Below are positions 44,130-53,725 of a stretch of 64,000 bases of DNA, one piece after another. Each line of letters opens with the position of its first letter. Positions within the stretch are counted from its first letter, which is position 1. The notes beneath the pieces are model-generated. The model had not been told where the DNA came from. It did no database searches and saw only the letters and a list, made by a program, of their open reading frames with translations. A program made the position numbers and the translations under genes. This stretch comes from Neisseriaceae bacterium JH1-16 (GTDB taxonomy: Bacteria; Pseudomonadota; Gammaproteobacteria; Burkholderiales; Chromobacteriaceae), in contig JAPDNP010000006.1 in NCBI GenBank assembly GCA_025989215.1, positions 1 to 64,000 of the forward strand, in the 5' to 3' direction.

Positions 44130-45437
44130 TCACAGCGCCTTGACGAATACCTTGGAGCGGCGCTGGTAATTGTAGAGCCGCTGGCGGGTCAGCGGCAGGT
44201 GCGTGATCTGCGCCTCGCTGAAGCCGCGCTCGACGAACCAGTGGGCGGTCTGGGTGGTCAGCACGAACAGCGAGACGATGCCGCGGGTGCGTGCCTGGTA
44301 CTCGACATGGCGCAGCAGCATCTCGCCGTAGCCGGAGTCGCGCTTTTCGGGCGAGACGGCGAGGCAGGCCAGCTCGGCCATCGGTGCATCGTCGAAGGTG
44401 TGCATCGCCACGCAGCCGTACACCTTGCCGTCATGCTCCAGCACCGAATAGTTGTTGATGTCCATCTCCAGGTGCTCGAGGCTGCGCTTGACCAGGATGC
44501 CGTGTTCCTCCAGCGGCCGGATCAGCGCCAGGATGTCGCCGATGTCTTCCATGCTGGCGGTGCGCACCTTGACCAGCGGGTCGCGTGCCACCATGGTGCC
44601 GGCACCGCCGTGGGTGAACAGCTCGGCGAGCAGCGCGCCGTCCTCGTTGCCATTGATCAGGTGGGCGCGCGGTACGCCGTCGCGGGTGGCGCGGACGGCG
44701 CAGGGCAGGTAGGTGGCCACGTCGTCCGGCGGGGTGTTGTTGTCCAGGAATTCCTCTGCCTGCTGCGCGGTGAGTGTGCTGATCCGGCTGCCATCGGCGG
44801 TGGTGGCGCCCGGGCCGCCGACGAAGAAGATCAGCTTTTCGGCCTTCAGGGTGATCGCGACGTGGGTGGCGACGTCCTCCATCGCCAGATTGAACGCCTC
44901 GCCGGTGAGCGAGTAGCCAACCGGTGACAGCAACACCAGTTCGCCCGCTTCCAGGCGTTGGCGCACGCCGGTGACGTCGAGCTTGCGCAGCTGCCCGGTG
45001 TACTGCATGTCGACGCCATCGATCACGCCGAGCGGTTGGGCCGTCAGGTAGTTGCCGCCTGCCACGCGCAGGTGCGCGCCGTGCATCGACGAATTGGGCA
45101 TACCCATCGACAGCGCGGCCTCGATGTCGTGCCGCACTGCGCCGCTGGCCTGTTTGACGATTTCCAGCGTGGCGAAGTCGGTGACGCGGCGCTGACGATG
45201 GAATAGTCGGGCCAGGCCGCGCAGTTTCAGCATCGACTCGATCTGGGGCCGGGCGCCGTGCACCAGCACGATGCGTACGCCCAGGCTGGTGAGCACGTTG
45301 ATGTCCTGCGCGAGGCTGGAAAAGTGGCCGCCGGCCACCGTTTCACCATTGATCGCGATCACGAGGGTGCGTCCGCGGAAGGTGTTGATATACGGGGTGG
45401 CTTCGCGGAAGGAGAGAACGAATTCGCGGGTCAGCAT
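44130..45437 (-). CDS. argA: Amino-acid N-acetyltransferase (N-acetylglutamate synthase)
   Basis: First enzyme of arginine synthesis, acetylating glutamate. The 435 residues combine an amino-acid-kinase-like regulatory domain (about 20-280, VIAINGETVAGG, IVLVHGARPQIE) with a GNAT acetyltransferase domain (about 290-435, ACLAVSPEKRDSGYGEMLL). I start at MLTREFVLSF (45437), with AGGAG eight bases upstream; the frame is open to 45794 only by chance. The kinase-like domain usually binds arginine for feedback inhibition. Confidence 0.95.
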   Translation of the reverse strand: MLTREFVLSFREATPYINTFRGRTLVIAINGETVAGGHFSSLAQDINVLTSLGVRIVLVHGARPQIESMLKLRGLARLFHRQRRVTDFATLEIVKQASGAVRHDIEAALSMGMPNSSMHGAHLRVAGGNYLTAQPLGVIDGVDMQYTGQLRKLDVTGVRQRLEAGELVLLSPVGYSLTGEAFNLAMEDVATHVAITLKAEKLIFFVGGPGATTADGSRISTLTAQQAEEFLDNNTPPDDVATYLPCAVRATRDGVPRAHLINGNEDGALLAELFTHGGAGTMVARDPLVKVRTASMEDIGDILALIRPLEEHGILVKRSLEHLEMDINNYSVLEHDGKVYGCVAMHTFDDAPMAELACLAVSPEKRDSGYGEMLLRHVEYQARTRGIVSLFVLTTQTAHWFVERGFSEAQITHLPLTRQRLYNYQRRSKVFVKAL

Positions 45438-45594
45438 GCAAGCGCTCCTGCCTGCGGCGCTGCCGGTCGGACACACTGCCGGCCTGTCATGGCAACGCCA
45501 AGTAAACGGATGGATGGTAAACCCGAAAGCGTAGCAGGAAAGCCCGATGAATGGCAGCGGCACGGGGTTTGGCTGCCCCGTTTGCGGTCGAGGC

Positions 45595-45984
45595 CTAGCG
45601 GTACTGCCGCCACTCTTCGGGCGTGTCGTCGTGGTCGCCGTGCGTGTGGCGCTGATAGAGCGTGCTGAAGGCTTCGCGGCGGCGGTCGCTGCTGACGGGG
45701 GCGGCCAGGTTGTGCAATTGCACGGACTCGCTGTAGGTCTGCAGGACCAGATGCCAGCGCGACCATGGATGCGGGTCGAGCGCGATGCCGGCAAGCTGCA
45801 GTCGTTGCAGCGCTTCGGCGAGAGTATGTTCGGGCAGGGTGTAGCTGATCAGCAGCCGCCGATGCGAGGGGAGGGCGAGTACAGTGAAGCCTGGTAACGG
45901 ATGAAATAAGCGCGCGGCAGGCTCGGTGTCCTGCGCGCGCGCTAGGTGTAGCGTACGGCTTTTACAGCATTCCGAGTCGGGCAT
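45595..45984 (-). CDS. Hypothetical protein, 129 residues
   Basis: Starts MPDSECCKSRTLHLARAQDT with GAGGTG nine bases upstream. A beta-alpha pattern (FTVLALPSHRRLLISYTL, PEHTLAEALQRLQLAGIALD) suggests a small ferredoxin-like fold, possibly binding metal through CC and the HTHGDHDD tail. I do not recognise it. It lies between ctpA and argA on the same strand, with 49 bases to ctpA and 157 to argA. Confidence 0.65.
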   Translation of the reverse strand: MPDSECCKSRTLHLARAQDTEPAARLFHPLPGFTVLALPSHRRLLISYTLPEHTLAEALQRLQLAGIALDPHPWSRWHLVLQTYSESVQLHNLAAPVSSDRRREAFSTLYQRHTHGDHDDTPEEWRQYR

Positions 45985-46033
45985 GGCGTCACCTCTGCCA
46001 GGCAGAGGGCGCCATGCGGTGACTGGTCGCTCC

Positions 46034-47470
46034 TCAGCCTTTCTTCAGCAGTATTTGCTGGACCTTGAGGATGTTCAAGGCCTGGCCGAGTTGGTAGTCG
46101 GTAGCCGGGTTCGGTTCGCGCGGGCCAAGCGGGTTGGCCTGGTCCTGATCGTCGCCCTTGTTCTTGTCGCCGCCGTTCGGCTCCGCTTTCGGCGGCTCGA
46201 TCACCTTGCTCGGCTTGCTGTCTGCCTTGCCGTCACCATCCGGGTTGGACAGGTGGTTCTCCAGGTCGGCCTCGCGGATGCGCAGGCCTTGCTGGGCATT
46301 GGTCAGCTTGGCGTCTTCGATCTGCACGTCAGGAGTGATGCCCTTGGCCTGGATCGAACGGCCGCTCGGCGTGAAGTAGCGGGCGGTGGTCAGCTTGATG
46401 CCGCCGTTGTTCGCCAGCGGCAGGATGGACTGTACTGAGCCCTTGCCGAAGGTCTGGGTGCCGACGATCAGGGCGCGCTTGTGATCCTGCAGTGCGCCGG
46501 ACACGATCTCGGAAGCCGAGGCTGACCCGCCGTTCACCAGCACCACCAGCGGTACCGTCTTGATGTCGGCCGGCAGCACCACGTTCGGATCGGATTCGCC
46601 CGGACGCAGGTAGTTCTGGGTGTTGGCGGTCAGACGCATCTTGGCATCCGGCGCACGGCCCTCGGTGTACACCACCAACTGATCCTTGGGCAGGAACACC
46701 GACGATACGCCGACTGCGCCGTTCAACAAGCCGCCCGGGTCGTCGCGCAGGTCGAGGATGACGCCCTTGAGCGGTCCCTTGTTCTGCTTGATCAGGGTCT
46801 GGATGCCCTGGATCAGGTTCTCGACGGTGTGTTCCTGGAACTGGGCGATGCGCAGGTAGCCGTAGTTCGGCTCCAGCAGCTTGAAGCGCACGCTCTTGGT
46901 CTTGATGATCGCACGGGTCAGCGTCAGCACCAGCGGCTTGGTTTCGGTCTTGCGGGCAATGGTCAGCGTGACTTTGCTGCCCGGCTTGCCGCGCATCTTC
47001 TTCACCGCATCGGTCAAGGACAGGCCGCGTACCGGAGTCTCGTCGATCTTGACGATCAGGTCGCCGCTCTTCACGCCGGCGCGTTGTGCCGGGGTGTCTT
47101 CGATCGGGGAGATCACCTTGACCAAACCGTCTTCGGCGCCGATCTCCAGACCCAGTCCGCCGAACTCGCCCTGAGTGCCTTCTCTCAGTTCCTTGAAGGC
47201 CTCCGGGTCGAGGTAGTCGGAGTGCGGATCAAGGCCGGACAGCATCCCCTTGATCGCTTCGTTGATCAGCTTCTTGTCGTCGACCGGCTCGACATAGTCC
47301 TGCTTGATGCGGCCGAACACCTCGGCGAAGGTGCGCAGCTCGTTCAGCGGCAGCGGCCCGGTCACGTCCTTGTCGGCAAGGGCCTGCAGGCTCAGGGTGA
47401 ACACGCCCCCTGCCAGGGCTCCGGCGCAGAGCAGGGTCAGTTTTTTGATGCGTTGATTGCTGATTGCCAC
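46034..47470 (-). CDS. ctpA: C-terminal processing peptidase, S41 family
   Basis: Periplasmic serine protease that trims envelope proteins. The 478 residues open with a signal anchor (about 8-32). Next comes the S41 N-terminal helical region, then a PDZ domain (about 105-185, GGLGLEIG, GVKSGDLIVKID). In the protease core, NGGSASASEIV (313-323) holds the catalytic serine and FGKGSVQ the lysine K343. The C-terminal 60 residues are rich in Pro, Asp and Lys and should be disordered. The gene follows envC by 22 bases, and the pair probably acts on cell-wall turnover. Confidence 0.95.
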   Translation of the reverse strand: MAISNQRIKKLTLLCAGALAGGVFTLSLQALADKDVTGPLPLNELRTFAEVFGRIKQDYVEPVDDKKLINEAIKGMLSGLDPHSDYLDPEAFKELREGTQGEFGGLGLEIGAEDGLVKVISPIEDTPAQRAGVKSGDLIVKIDETPVRGLSLTDAVKKMRGKPGSKVTLTIARKTETKPLVLTLTRAIIKTKSVRFKLLEPNYGYLRIAQFQEHTVENLIQGIQTLIKQNKGPLKGVILDLRDDPGGLLNGAVGVSSVFLPKDQLVVYTEGRAPDAKMRLTANTQNYLRPGESDPNVVLPADIKTVPLVVLVNGGSASASEIVSGALQDHKRALIVGTQTFGKGSVQSILPLANNGGIKLTTARYFTPSGRSIQAKGITPDVQIEDAKLTNAQQGLRIREADLENHLSNPDGDGKADSKPSKVIEPPKAEPNGGDKNKGDDQDQANPLGPREPNPATDYQLGQALNILKVQQILLKKG

Positions 47471-47491
47471 TAAATGTCTCCGAGAGGACGG

Positions 47492-48823
47492 CTAGTGGGC
47501 CCAGGCCAGTGGGTTGACTGGTCGTCCCATGTAACGGATTTCAAAGTACAGCCCCGATTCACCGCTGTCCAGCGCCCCGGTGTTACCGATGGTATCCCCG
47601 GCCTTGATGCTGGAACCGACGCCGCGGCCAATTCCGGACAGTCCTGTGTAGACGGTCATGTAGCCGCCGCCGTGGTCGACGATCATCGCGTTGCCGAAGC
47701 CGCGCAGGGTGTCAGCGTAGACGACTTGGCCATCGGCCACTGCACGCACCGGCTGGCCTGGAGCGCTCTTGATGAACACGCCCTTCCAACTGGTGCCTTC
47801 GTTGCGCGGCGTGCCGAAACGGCCGGCCAGTGTTCCGGAGACCGGCAGCTTCATTTTGCCCTGCAGGCTCTTGAAGCCACGTCCCGAAGCACTGCTGTCG
47901 GCGACATCGTCGACGGTGGTCGCCGGCTCTTCGACCTTGACCTTGGCCTGTTTGCGGGCCTCGGCCGGGACCGGCTTGCCCTGTTTCTTGGCCTGTTCGG
48001 CCAACTTGCGGCGGCGCTCGTTCTCTTTCTTGGCAGCCTGTTGGGCCGCCAGTAGGCGTGCCTTGCGAGCTTCGGCGGCCTTGCGCTCCGCCTCGCGGCG
48101 GCGCGCTTCGATTTGGCGCTGAATCTCGGCAATCAGGTTGCTTAGACGCTTCTCGCTGGCTTTCAGTTCGGTGAGCTTCTGTTGCTGGCTCTGAATCTGC
48201 GTGGCGATCTGGCGGGCCTGCACCTGTTGCTGCTGCTTAGTGCTCTCCAGGTGGTCCTTTTCCTGGCTCTTGCTGTCCGACAGGTCCTCCAGCCGGCCCA
48301 ACTCGGCCTGCAGGCGTTGTTCCAGCGTCTCGAGCTCGGCCTGCTGGTCTTTCAGAGAAGCGACCAGCTGCGTCTGCGCGCGGGCGATGTGTTTGTAGTA
48401 GGCCAGATCGCGCGCGCTCTGGTTAGGGTCGCTCGCGTTCAGCATCAGGCTCATCGCGTCGTGCTGGCCGCGGCTGTACTGGCTGACCAGCATCTTGTTG
48501 ACCCGGGCGCGCGTGTCGGCGACCTGGGCGCGGGTGGCGGCGAGCTTGGCGTGCAGCTCGTCGAGCTGACGCGCGGACGAACTCTGCTTCTTTTCGAGAG
48601 TGGCAATCGCCTGCTTGGTGACCTGAAGCGCCTGTTCCGACTGCTGGATGGCGCTCTGCGCTTCCTTGCGCACGGTCTCCTTCTGGGCGATGTCCTTCTG
48701 GACGCTATCGATCTGCTTGCGCACCGCGCTCAGGTCTTGCTGGTGCGGCGCGGTGCTCAAGGCAGGGTCCGGCGCCGCCCAGGCGGCACCGGAAACGAGG
48801 AGGAGGGCGAGAAGGGGTTTCAC
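47492..48823 (-). CDS. envC: Murein hydrolase activator, EnvC type
   Basis: Periplasmic activator of cell-splitting amidases. After a signal peptide (MKPLLALLLVSGAAWA) come two long coiled coils (about 25-250), then a basic linker and a C-terminal LytM domain (about 325-443, GTLAGRFGTPRNEGTSWKGV). The LytM metal ligands are lost: WKGVFI replaces HxGxD, and LYFEIRY replaces HxHFE. That is the hallmark of EnvC, which activates rather than cuts. Its ATG overlaps the gpmI stop by four bases, and ctpA follows. Confidence 0.93.
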   Translation of the reverse strand: MKPLLALLLVSGAAWAAPDPALSTAPHQQDLSAVRKQIDSVQKDIAQKETVRKEAQSAIQQSEQALQVTKQAIATLEKKQSSSARQLDELHAKLAATRAQVADTRARVNKMLVSQYSRGQHDAMSLMLNASDPNQSARDLAYYKHIARAQTQLVASLKDQQAELETLEQRLQAELGRLEDLSDSKSQEKDHLESTKQQQQVQARQIATQIQSQQQKLTELKASEKRLSNLIAEIQRQIEARRREAERKAAEARKARLLAAQQAAKKENERRRKLAEQAKKQGKPVPAEARKQAKVKVEEPATTVDDVADSSASGRGFKSLQGKMKLPVSGTLAGRFGTPRNEGTSWKGVFIKSAPGQPVRAVADGQVVYADTLRGFGNAMIVDHGGGYMTVYTGLSGIGRGVGSSIKAGDTIGNTGALDSGESGLYFEIRYMGRPVNPLAWAH

Positions 48824-50340
48824 TGAAAGTCGATCAACGATTCACCGGTCATTTCATCGGGTTTGGGCACGCCCATCATCGCCAGCAGCGACGGTGCGAT
48901 GTCCTTGAGCGCGCCGCCCGGGCGGACCGCAGCCTTGCGGCCAACGTACAGGAACGGTACCACGTCCAGCGTGTGCTGGGTGTGCGGCTGATGGTGGGCC
49001 GCGTCGTACATCCGTTCGCAGTTGCCATGGTCGGCGGTGATCAGCACCTCGCCACCGGCCTGTTGCATCGCGGCGACACAGCGTGCCACGCACTGGTCGA
49101 GCGTTTCGACCGCCTTGACCGCGGCGTCGAACACGCCGGTATGGCCGACCATGTCGCCGTTGGCGTAGTTGCAGATGATCGCCTGGTACTGGCCGCTGTG
49201 GATGGCGTCGACGATGCGGTCGGTCACTTCCGGTGCGCTCATCTCCGGCTTCAGGTCATAGGTGGCGACCTTCGGCGACTGCACCAGGATGCGCGTCTCG
49301 CCCGGGTATTCCTGCTCTTCGCCGCCGTTGAAGAAGTAGGTGACGTGCGGGTACTTCTCGGTCTCGGCGATGCGCAGCTGCTTCAGGCCCAGGCGCGCCA
49401 GGTACTCGCCGAAGCCGTTGACCAGCTTCTGCGGCGGGTAGACGACCGGGTTGATGTAGTTGGCGCCGTAGGAGGTGAGAGTGGCGAAGTAGCCCAGCTG
49501 CGGGCGGCGCGCGGTGAAGGCGTTGAAGTACGGGCCGGTCAGCGCGGTGGTCAGTTCGCGGGCACGGTCGGCGCGGTAGTTCATGAATACCACCACGTCG
49601 CCGTCTTCGATCGGGCTGCGCGAACCGATCACGGTCGGCAGGACGAACTCGTCGGTCTCGCCGCGTTCGTAGGCCAGGTTCAGCGCATCGAGGCCGCTGA
49701 CCGCGCGGTATTCTGCTTCGCCGTCCACCATCAGCCGGTATACCGGCTCGACGCGTTCCCAGCGCAGGTCGCGGTCTAGGCCCCAATAGCGGCCCGACAC
49801 CGTCGCGAGGCGGGCTCCCGGGTTGTCAACGCAGACTGCGTCGAGACGTTTGAGATACAATTCCGCGCTTTTCGGCGGGGTATCGCGGCCATCGAGAAAC
49901 GCATGTATTCTAATGCGTTCCACGCCATTTTGATGGGCGGCGCGAATCAGTGCGTGGAAATGGTTTTCATGCGCGTGAACACCGCCGTCCGATAGCAGGC
50001 CCATCAGGTGCAGGGTGTGACCCTTGGCCCGTTTGATCGCCTCGGCGATCACCGGCTGGCTGGCGAAGGTGCCGGCCTCGATGTCGCTGTCGATGCGGGT
50101 GATGTCCTGACGGACTACGCGACCGGCGCCGATGTTGAGGTGGCCGACTTCGGAGTTGCCGAACTGGCCGTTGGGCAATCCGACCGAGTGCTCGGAGGCA
50201 TCGATCGTACCGTAGGCGTAGTCCTGACGCAGTTTGTCCAAATGGGGGGTTTGGGCGTGCAGGATAGCGTTGTCCTCGCCGTCGGGGCGGTGGCCGAAGC
50301 CGTCGAGAATCAGCAGCAGAACCGGGGTGATGGGTGACAT
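48820..50340 (-). CDS. gpmI: 2,3-bisphosphoglycerate-independent phosphoglycerate mutase
   Basis: Glycolytic enzyme that interconverts 3- and 2-phosphoglycerate with a dimanganese centre. The 506 residues start LLLILDGFGHRPD, with metal ligand D13, and GNSEVGH places the phosphorylated serine at 63. The C-terminal metal site is visible in ITADHGNCERM and QHTLDVVPFLY. I use ATG 50340; the GTG at 50349 is possible. The ribosome site is weak for both. It heads the gpmI-envC-ctpA cluster, the same linkage seen in many proteobacteria. Confidence 0.95.
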   Translation of the reverse strand: MSPITPVLLLILDGFGHRPDGEDNAILHAQTPHLDKLRQDYAYGTIDASEHSVGLPNGQFGNSEVGHLNIGAGRVVRQDITRIDSDIEAGTFASQPVIAEAIKRAKGHTLHLMGLLSDGGVHAHENHFHALIRAAHQNGVERIRIHAFLDGRDTPPKSAELYLKRLDAVCVDNPGARLATVSGRYWGLDRDLRWERVEPVYRLMVDGEAEYRAVSGLDALNLAYERGETDEFVLPTVIGSRSPIEDGDVVVFMNYRADRARELTTALTGPYFNAFTARRPQLGYFATLTSYGANYINPVVYPPQKLVNGFGEYLARLGLKQLRIAETEKYPHVTYFFNGGEEQEYPGETRILVQSPKVATYDLKPEMSAPEVTDRIVDAIHSGQYQAIICNYANGDMVGHTGVFDAAVKAVETLDQCVARCVAAMQQAGGEVLITADHGNCERMYDAAHHQPHTQHTLDVVPFLYVGRKAAVRPGGALKDIAPSLLAMMGVPKPDEMTGESLIDFQ

Positions 50341-50462
50341 GATGGGCACTATCGAATATTAGAAGTTCTTGATGTTGATGCGTATTACAATTAGTATTGT
50401 AACCACAATCAGAGTCGTTTAATCGGCCGACACATAGAAACTCAGGGAAACGGGAGTACATC

Positions 50463-50759
50463 TTGCTGTTCAACGATGACCAGATCGAACAGACGTCGCG
50501 TGCCATGAAGGCGATGTCACATCCTTTGCGCCTCAAGATCATTTCAGTATTGGGCGATCAGGAGGTGAGTGTGCAGGACATTGTCGACAAGGTCGGCACC
50601 TCACAGAGCAATATTTCCCAGCACCTTGCGATCATGCGCGACAAGGGAGTCCTGCGTACCCGCAAGGACGCCAACCGCGTCTATTACCGGGTCGGCGATA
50701 TCCGCACCCTCGAAGTGCTGAAGATGATGCGTGAAGTCTTCTGTGGTTTTAGCGACTAA
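50463..50759 (+). CDS. ArsR-family winged-helix regulator
   Basis: A 98-residue regulator with a TTG start and GGGAG seven bases upstream. The fold is a winged helix: AMSHPLRLKIISVL, then the recognition helix SVQDIVDKVGTSQSNISQHL, then VYYRVGD in the wing. No CxC metal site is seen, so the signal is not a typical arsenic one. It is divergent from gpmI, 122 bases away, and could act there or elsewhere. Confidence 0.88.
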   Translation: MLFNDDQIEQTSRAMKAMSHPLRLKIISVLGDQEVSVQDIVDKVGTSQSNISQHLAIMRDKGVLRTRKDANRVYYRVGDIRTLEVLKMMREVFCGFSD

Positions 50760-50776
50760 CGCGCCAGAATCCATAT

Positions 50777-51262
50777 CTACGCCCCGGCGGCGACCTCGGT
50801 CGCCACGGGGCGTTTCTGTTTGCGGCGGATGTACAGGGTCTTGTGCACTCGCGCCACCACCTCGCCCTGCTCGTCCACCACGTCCACCTGCAATTGCGGC
50901 AGGTATTTGTCGCCGGTTGCCGTCATCTCGCGGATTGTCGCGAGCATCGCCTCGTCGACCATGAAGCGCGCACTGACCGTGCCGCGCCCAGGCTTCAGGT
51001 AGTCGATGCTGCCGCTCTTGTCCCAGACGATGTAGTCGCGACCTAGCGTCTGGATCAGCATCAGCATGAAGAAGGGGTCGGTCATCGAATACAGGCTGCC
51101 GCCGAAGTGCACTCCGACATAATTGCGATTACCCAGGCGAAGCTTCATCGCCACGGTGACGTCGCGCCAGTCGGCGGAAATGGCGCGCACTCGAATGCCG
51201 GCGCCGAGGAACGGTGGCCACAGATTGATCAGCAGGCGGGCGAGACGAGGGGTCGGCTTCAT
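50777..51262 (-). CDS. DUF4442-type hotdog-fold protein
   Basis: A 161-residue protein, MKPTPRLARLLINLWPPFLG onward. The segment GVHFGGSLYSMTDPFFMLML is the helix and catalytic region of thioesterase-like hotdog folds, and KPGRGTVSARF is a typical strand. It probably acts on an acyl-CoA or acyl-ACP, but the substrate is unknown. ATG 51262 is preferred over a TTG three codons upstream. It is convergent with the arsR-type gene. Confidence 0.82.
   Translation of the reverse strand: MKPTPRLARLLINLWPPFLGAGIRVRAISADWRDVTVAMKLRLGNRNYVGVHFGGSLYSMTDPFFMLMLIQTLGRDYIVWDKSGSIDYLKPGRGTVSARFMVDEAMLATIREMTATGDKYLPQLQVDVVDEQGEVVARVHKTLYIRRKQKRPVATEVAAGA
50780..50820 (+). terminator. Terminator of the arsR-type gene, inside the 3' end of the convergent gene
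   Basis: CGCCCCG and GGCGAC pair with GTCGCC and CGGGGCG across CTCG, with a small internal bulge, followed by TTTCTGTTTG on the plus strand. It overlaps the last codons of the convergent DUF4442 gene. Confidence 0.75.
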
Positions 51263-51336
51263 GGGTTTCAAACGGTTGTTTGATCTTGGTCATGGTGAGG
51301 CCGGCCCCGTTCGCTGTCAAGCAAGGCATCCCAGGC

Positions 51337-52707
51337 TCAGAACGGCAGTTCCGCCTGGACCACAGGCTCGCTCGCCGGCGGGTCGATGATCGCCTCGGTG
51401 CGTCCTTCGGCCAACCTCAGTGTTACCCGCTCGCCACGCACCACCTCGTGCGGTGCCTTGACCGTGTGGCCGTTGGCCTTCTGCACGATGGCGTAGCCGC
51501 GCGCCAGCACCGCTTCGGGGTTTAGTGCGCTCAGCGTGCCTTCGCAGCGTGCCAGGCGGCGTTGCTGCTCGGACAGCAGACGCGCCACGCTGCGGCCTAG
51601 CCGTTCGCCGAGCTGGTCGAGCAGGCGATGCTGTTGGCTCAGGTCGGGCAGTAGCCGGGCGAGCCGGGCTTCGGCCGCGGCGAGTCGGCGACTGCGGCTG
51701 TCCAGGCAGGCGCGGATGCGGTTTTGCAGGCGGTGTTCGGCCAACTTCAACGTATCGCGCTGGCGCGCCAGCCGCTCGCCGGGGTGTACCAAGCGGCGGG
51801 TCAGGAAGTCGAGCTGCTGGGACTTGTCGGTCATCAGCCGTGCCAGTGCTCGATCGAGCTGGCGCTGCACCTGCTCGACGCGTTGCAGCAGTTGCTCGCG
51901 GCTGGGCGAGACCAGCTCGGCAGCAGCGGTTGGCGTCGGCGCGCGCCGGTCGGCGACAAAGTCGCAGATGGTGAAATCGGTCTCGTGGCCGACGCCGCTG
52001 ACCACCGGTACGGTGCAGTCGGCCACTGCGCGCGCTACCACTTCCTCGTTGAACGCCCACAGGTCTTCGATGCTGCCGCCGCCGCGGCAGACGATCAGCA
52101 CGTCGACCTCGCGCCGGGCGCTGGCCTGGCGGATCGCCGCGGCGATCTGCTGTTCGGCGCCCAGGCCCTGCACCGGGGTCGGATAGAGGATCAGCGGGAT
52201 GCTCGGCATGCGCCGGCGCAGCGTCGACACCACGTCGCGCAGCGCCGCGGCCGCCGGAGAGGTGACGATGCCGATCGCGCGGGGGTGCGGCGGCAGTGCG
52301 CGCTTGCGCCCGGCGGCGAACAGGCCCTCAGCCTCGAGCTTGGCCTTCAGTTTTTCGAAGGCCTCGTAGAGCCGGCCGAGGCCGGCGCTGCGTAAGGTCT
52401 CGACGTTGATCTGGAACTCGCCGCGTGCTTCGTACAGCGTCACCTGGCCGCGCAGCTCCACCTGCATGCCTTCGCGCGGCTTGGCGGCAAGGCGGGCCAC
52501 CTGGTTGCGGAACATCACGCAACGCACTTGGGCGCTGCCGTCTTTCAGCGAAAAATAGGCATGGCCGGAGGCGGCCAGGGTCAGATTGGAGATCTCGCCG
52601 CTGATCCAGACGGGCGGTACGCCGAGCTCGAGCAACTCACGTGCGAGGCGGTTCAGAGCGGAGACGCTGATCACGTCGTCGGGGTTGGCCGAAGGGGCAA
52701 AAATCAT
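51337..52707 (-). CDS. xseA: Exodeoxyribonuclease VII large subunit
   Basis: Catalytic subunit of exonuclease VII, which degrades single-stranded DNA in repair. After an OB-fold (about 10-110, [20 protein letters not shown]) comes the catalytic domain, with [18 protein letters not shown] and the signature [16 protein letters not shown], then [21 protein letters not shown] long helical coiled coil follows (about 280-420). I use ATG 52707; a GTG at 52725 is also open. xseB is not adjacent. Two plus-strand TTCGGCCAAC copies (51406, 51736) and one minus copy (52685) lie within it. Confidence 0.95.
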   Translation of the reverse strand: MIFAPSANPDDVISVSALNRLARELLELGVPPVWISGEISNLTLAASGHAYFSLKDGSAQVRCVMFRNQVARLAAKPREGMQVELRGQVTLYEARGEFQINVETLRSAGLGRLYEAFEKLKAKLEAEGLFAAGRKRALPPHPRAIGIVTSPAAAALRDVVSTLRRRMPSIPLILYPTPVQGLGAEQQIAAAIRQASARREVDVLIVCRGGGSIEDLWAFNEEVVARAVADCTVPVVSGVGHETDFTICDFVADRRAPTPTAAAELVSPSREQLLQRVEQVQRQLDRALARLMTDKSQQLDFLTRRLVHPGERLARQRDTLKLAEHRLQNRIRACLDSRSRRLAAAEARLARLLPDLSQQHRLLDQLGERLGRSVARLLSEQQRRLARCEGTLSALNPEAVLARGYAIVQKANGHTVKAPHEVVRGERVTLRLAEGRTEAIIDPPASEPVVQAELPF

Positions 52708-53097
52708 TCTTGTCAAGTCATCCACAGGGACGTCGCCAGGAAGGGGGCGGCGTCGATTGTCTTACATAAGGTGCGACTGAAATCGCTTGAAACTGATCAA
52801 TGCACTGATTTTAAAGGGTTTCGTCGGACGGCGCATTTTCTGGGCGGTCCCAGCGCAAGCCTTGATTTGTCAGGATTTGGCCGGGTTTTTCGGGGGCTAT
52901 CCACAAAGTTATCCACAGCTTTTGTGGATGCGTCGGACTTTTCTTTTAAAAATCACAACTTACCGACGGTCGGGACGCACCCGCCCGACGGCGTCGATCG
53001 CCGCTCGTGAGCGCCGGGCTTCTTGCCACGGCGGTTGCGGAAGGTTGCCGCAACCGGCTAAAGTTTAGCGTTTGCTAACCCCGGGGAGAAAGCCCAA
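52708..53097. other. Intergenic region with clustered DnaA boxes
   Basis: Divergent upstream region of xseA and exbB. It has TTATCCACA at 52909-52917 (perfect DnaA box), CTATCCACA at 52897-52905 (one mismatch) and CATCCACAA on the minus strand at 52921-52930, plus a weaker site near 52720. No open frame has coding character. The exbB promoter should lie near its right end. Confidence 0.6.
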
Positions 53098-53715
53098 GTG
53101 TGGTCAATCATTGAGGCGGCCGGCTGGCCGATCTGGGCCATTATCGTCGCGTCTATCGTATCGTTGGCGATCATTTTTGAACGGCTCTACAGCCTGCGTG
53201 CCACGCTGATTGCTCCGAACGGGCTGCTGCGCGAGACAGTACAGGAATATCGGGTCAACGGCGCCGCTCCGGCGCTGCTCGACAAATTGGGACGCCATTC
53301 GCCGCTGGGTCGCCTGTTTGCCGCCGGCCTGCGCAACGTCGGCGGTTCGCGCGAGGTGATGAAGGAAGCGATCGAGGACGAGGGCCGGGTGATCGCGCAC
53401 GGTTTGGAGCGCTTCTTGACCACGCTCGGCACCATCGCGGCGATGGCGCCGCTGTTGGGGCTGCTGGGCACCGTGGTCGGCATGATCGAGATTTTCGGCT
53501 CGCAGTCGCCGGGCGGCACCGATCCACGCGTGTTGGCGCACGGCATCTCGATCGCGCTGTACAACACCGCCTTCGGCCTGATCGTCGCCATTCCCAGCAT
53601 GATGTTCTACCGCCACTTCCGCGCCAAGGTCGACTCGTTGCTGGTCGACATGGAAATGCAGGCGGTGAAGCTGGTCGAAGTGCTGCACGGCGAGCGTCAG
53701 AACGGTCAGCATTGA
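53098..53715 (+). CDS. exbB: ExbB/TolQ/MotA-family proton channel subunit
   Basis: Uses the proton gradient to energise outer-membrane transport through ExbD and TonB. The 205 residues have three helices: one near 10-30, and two in the conserved TLGTIAAMAPLLGLLGTVVG and ISIALYNTAFGLIVAIPSMM, the family core. It starts at GTG 53098 with GGGGAG eight bases upstream. exbD follows after ten bases, then the lipid A gene lpxK, the same order as in many beta- and gammaproteobacteria. Confidence 0.92.
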   Translation: MWSIIEAAGWPIWAIIVASIVSLAIIFERLYSLRATLIAPNGLLRETVQEYRVNGAAPALLDKLGRHSPLGRLFAAGLRNVGGSREVMKEAIEDEGRVIAHGLERFLTTLGTIAAMAPLLGLLGTVVGMIEIFGSQSPGGTDPRVLAHGISIALYNTAFGLIVAIPSMMFYRHFRAKVDSLLVDMEMQAVKLVEVLHGERQNGQH

Positions 53716-53725
53716 GGATGGCACG

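Noticed and set aside
52897-52930. Chromosomal replication origin
   Set aside because: Only three or four boxes, no AT-rich unwinding region, and no dnaA, dnaN, rpmH or gidA nearby.
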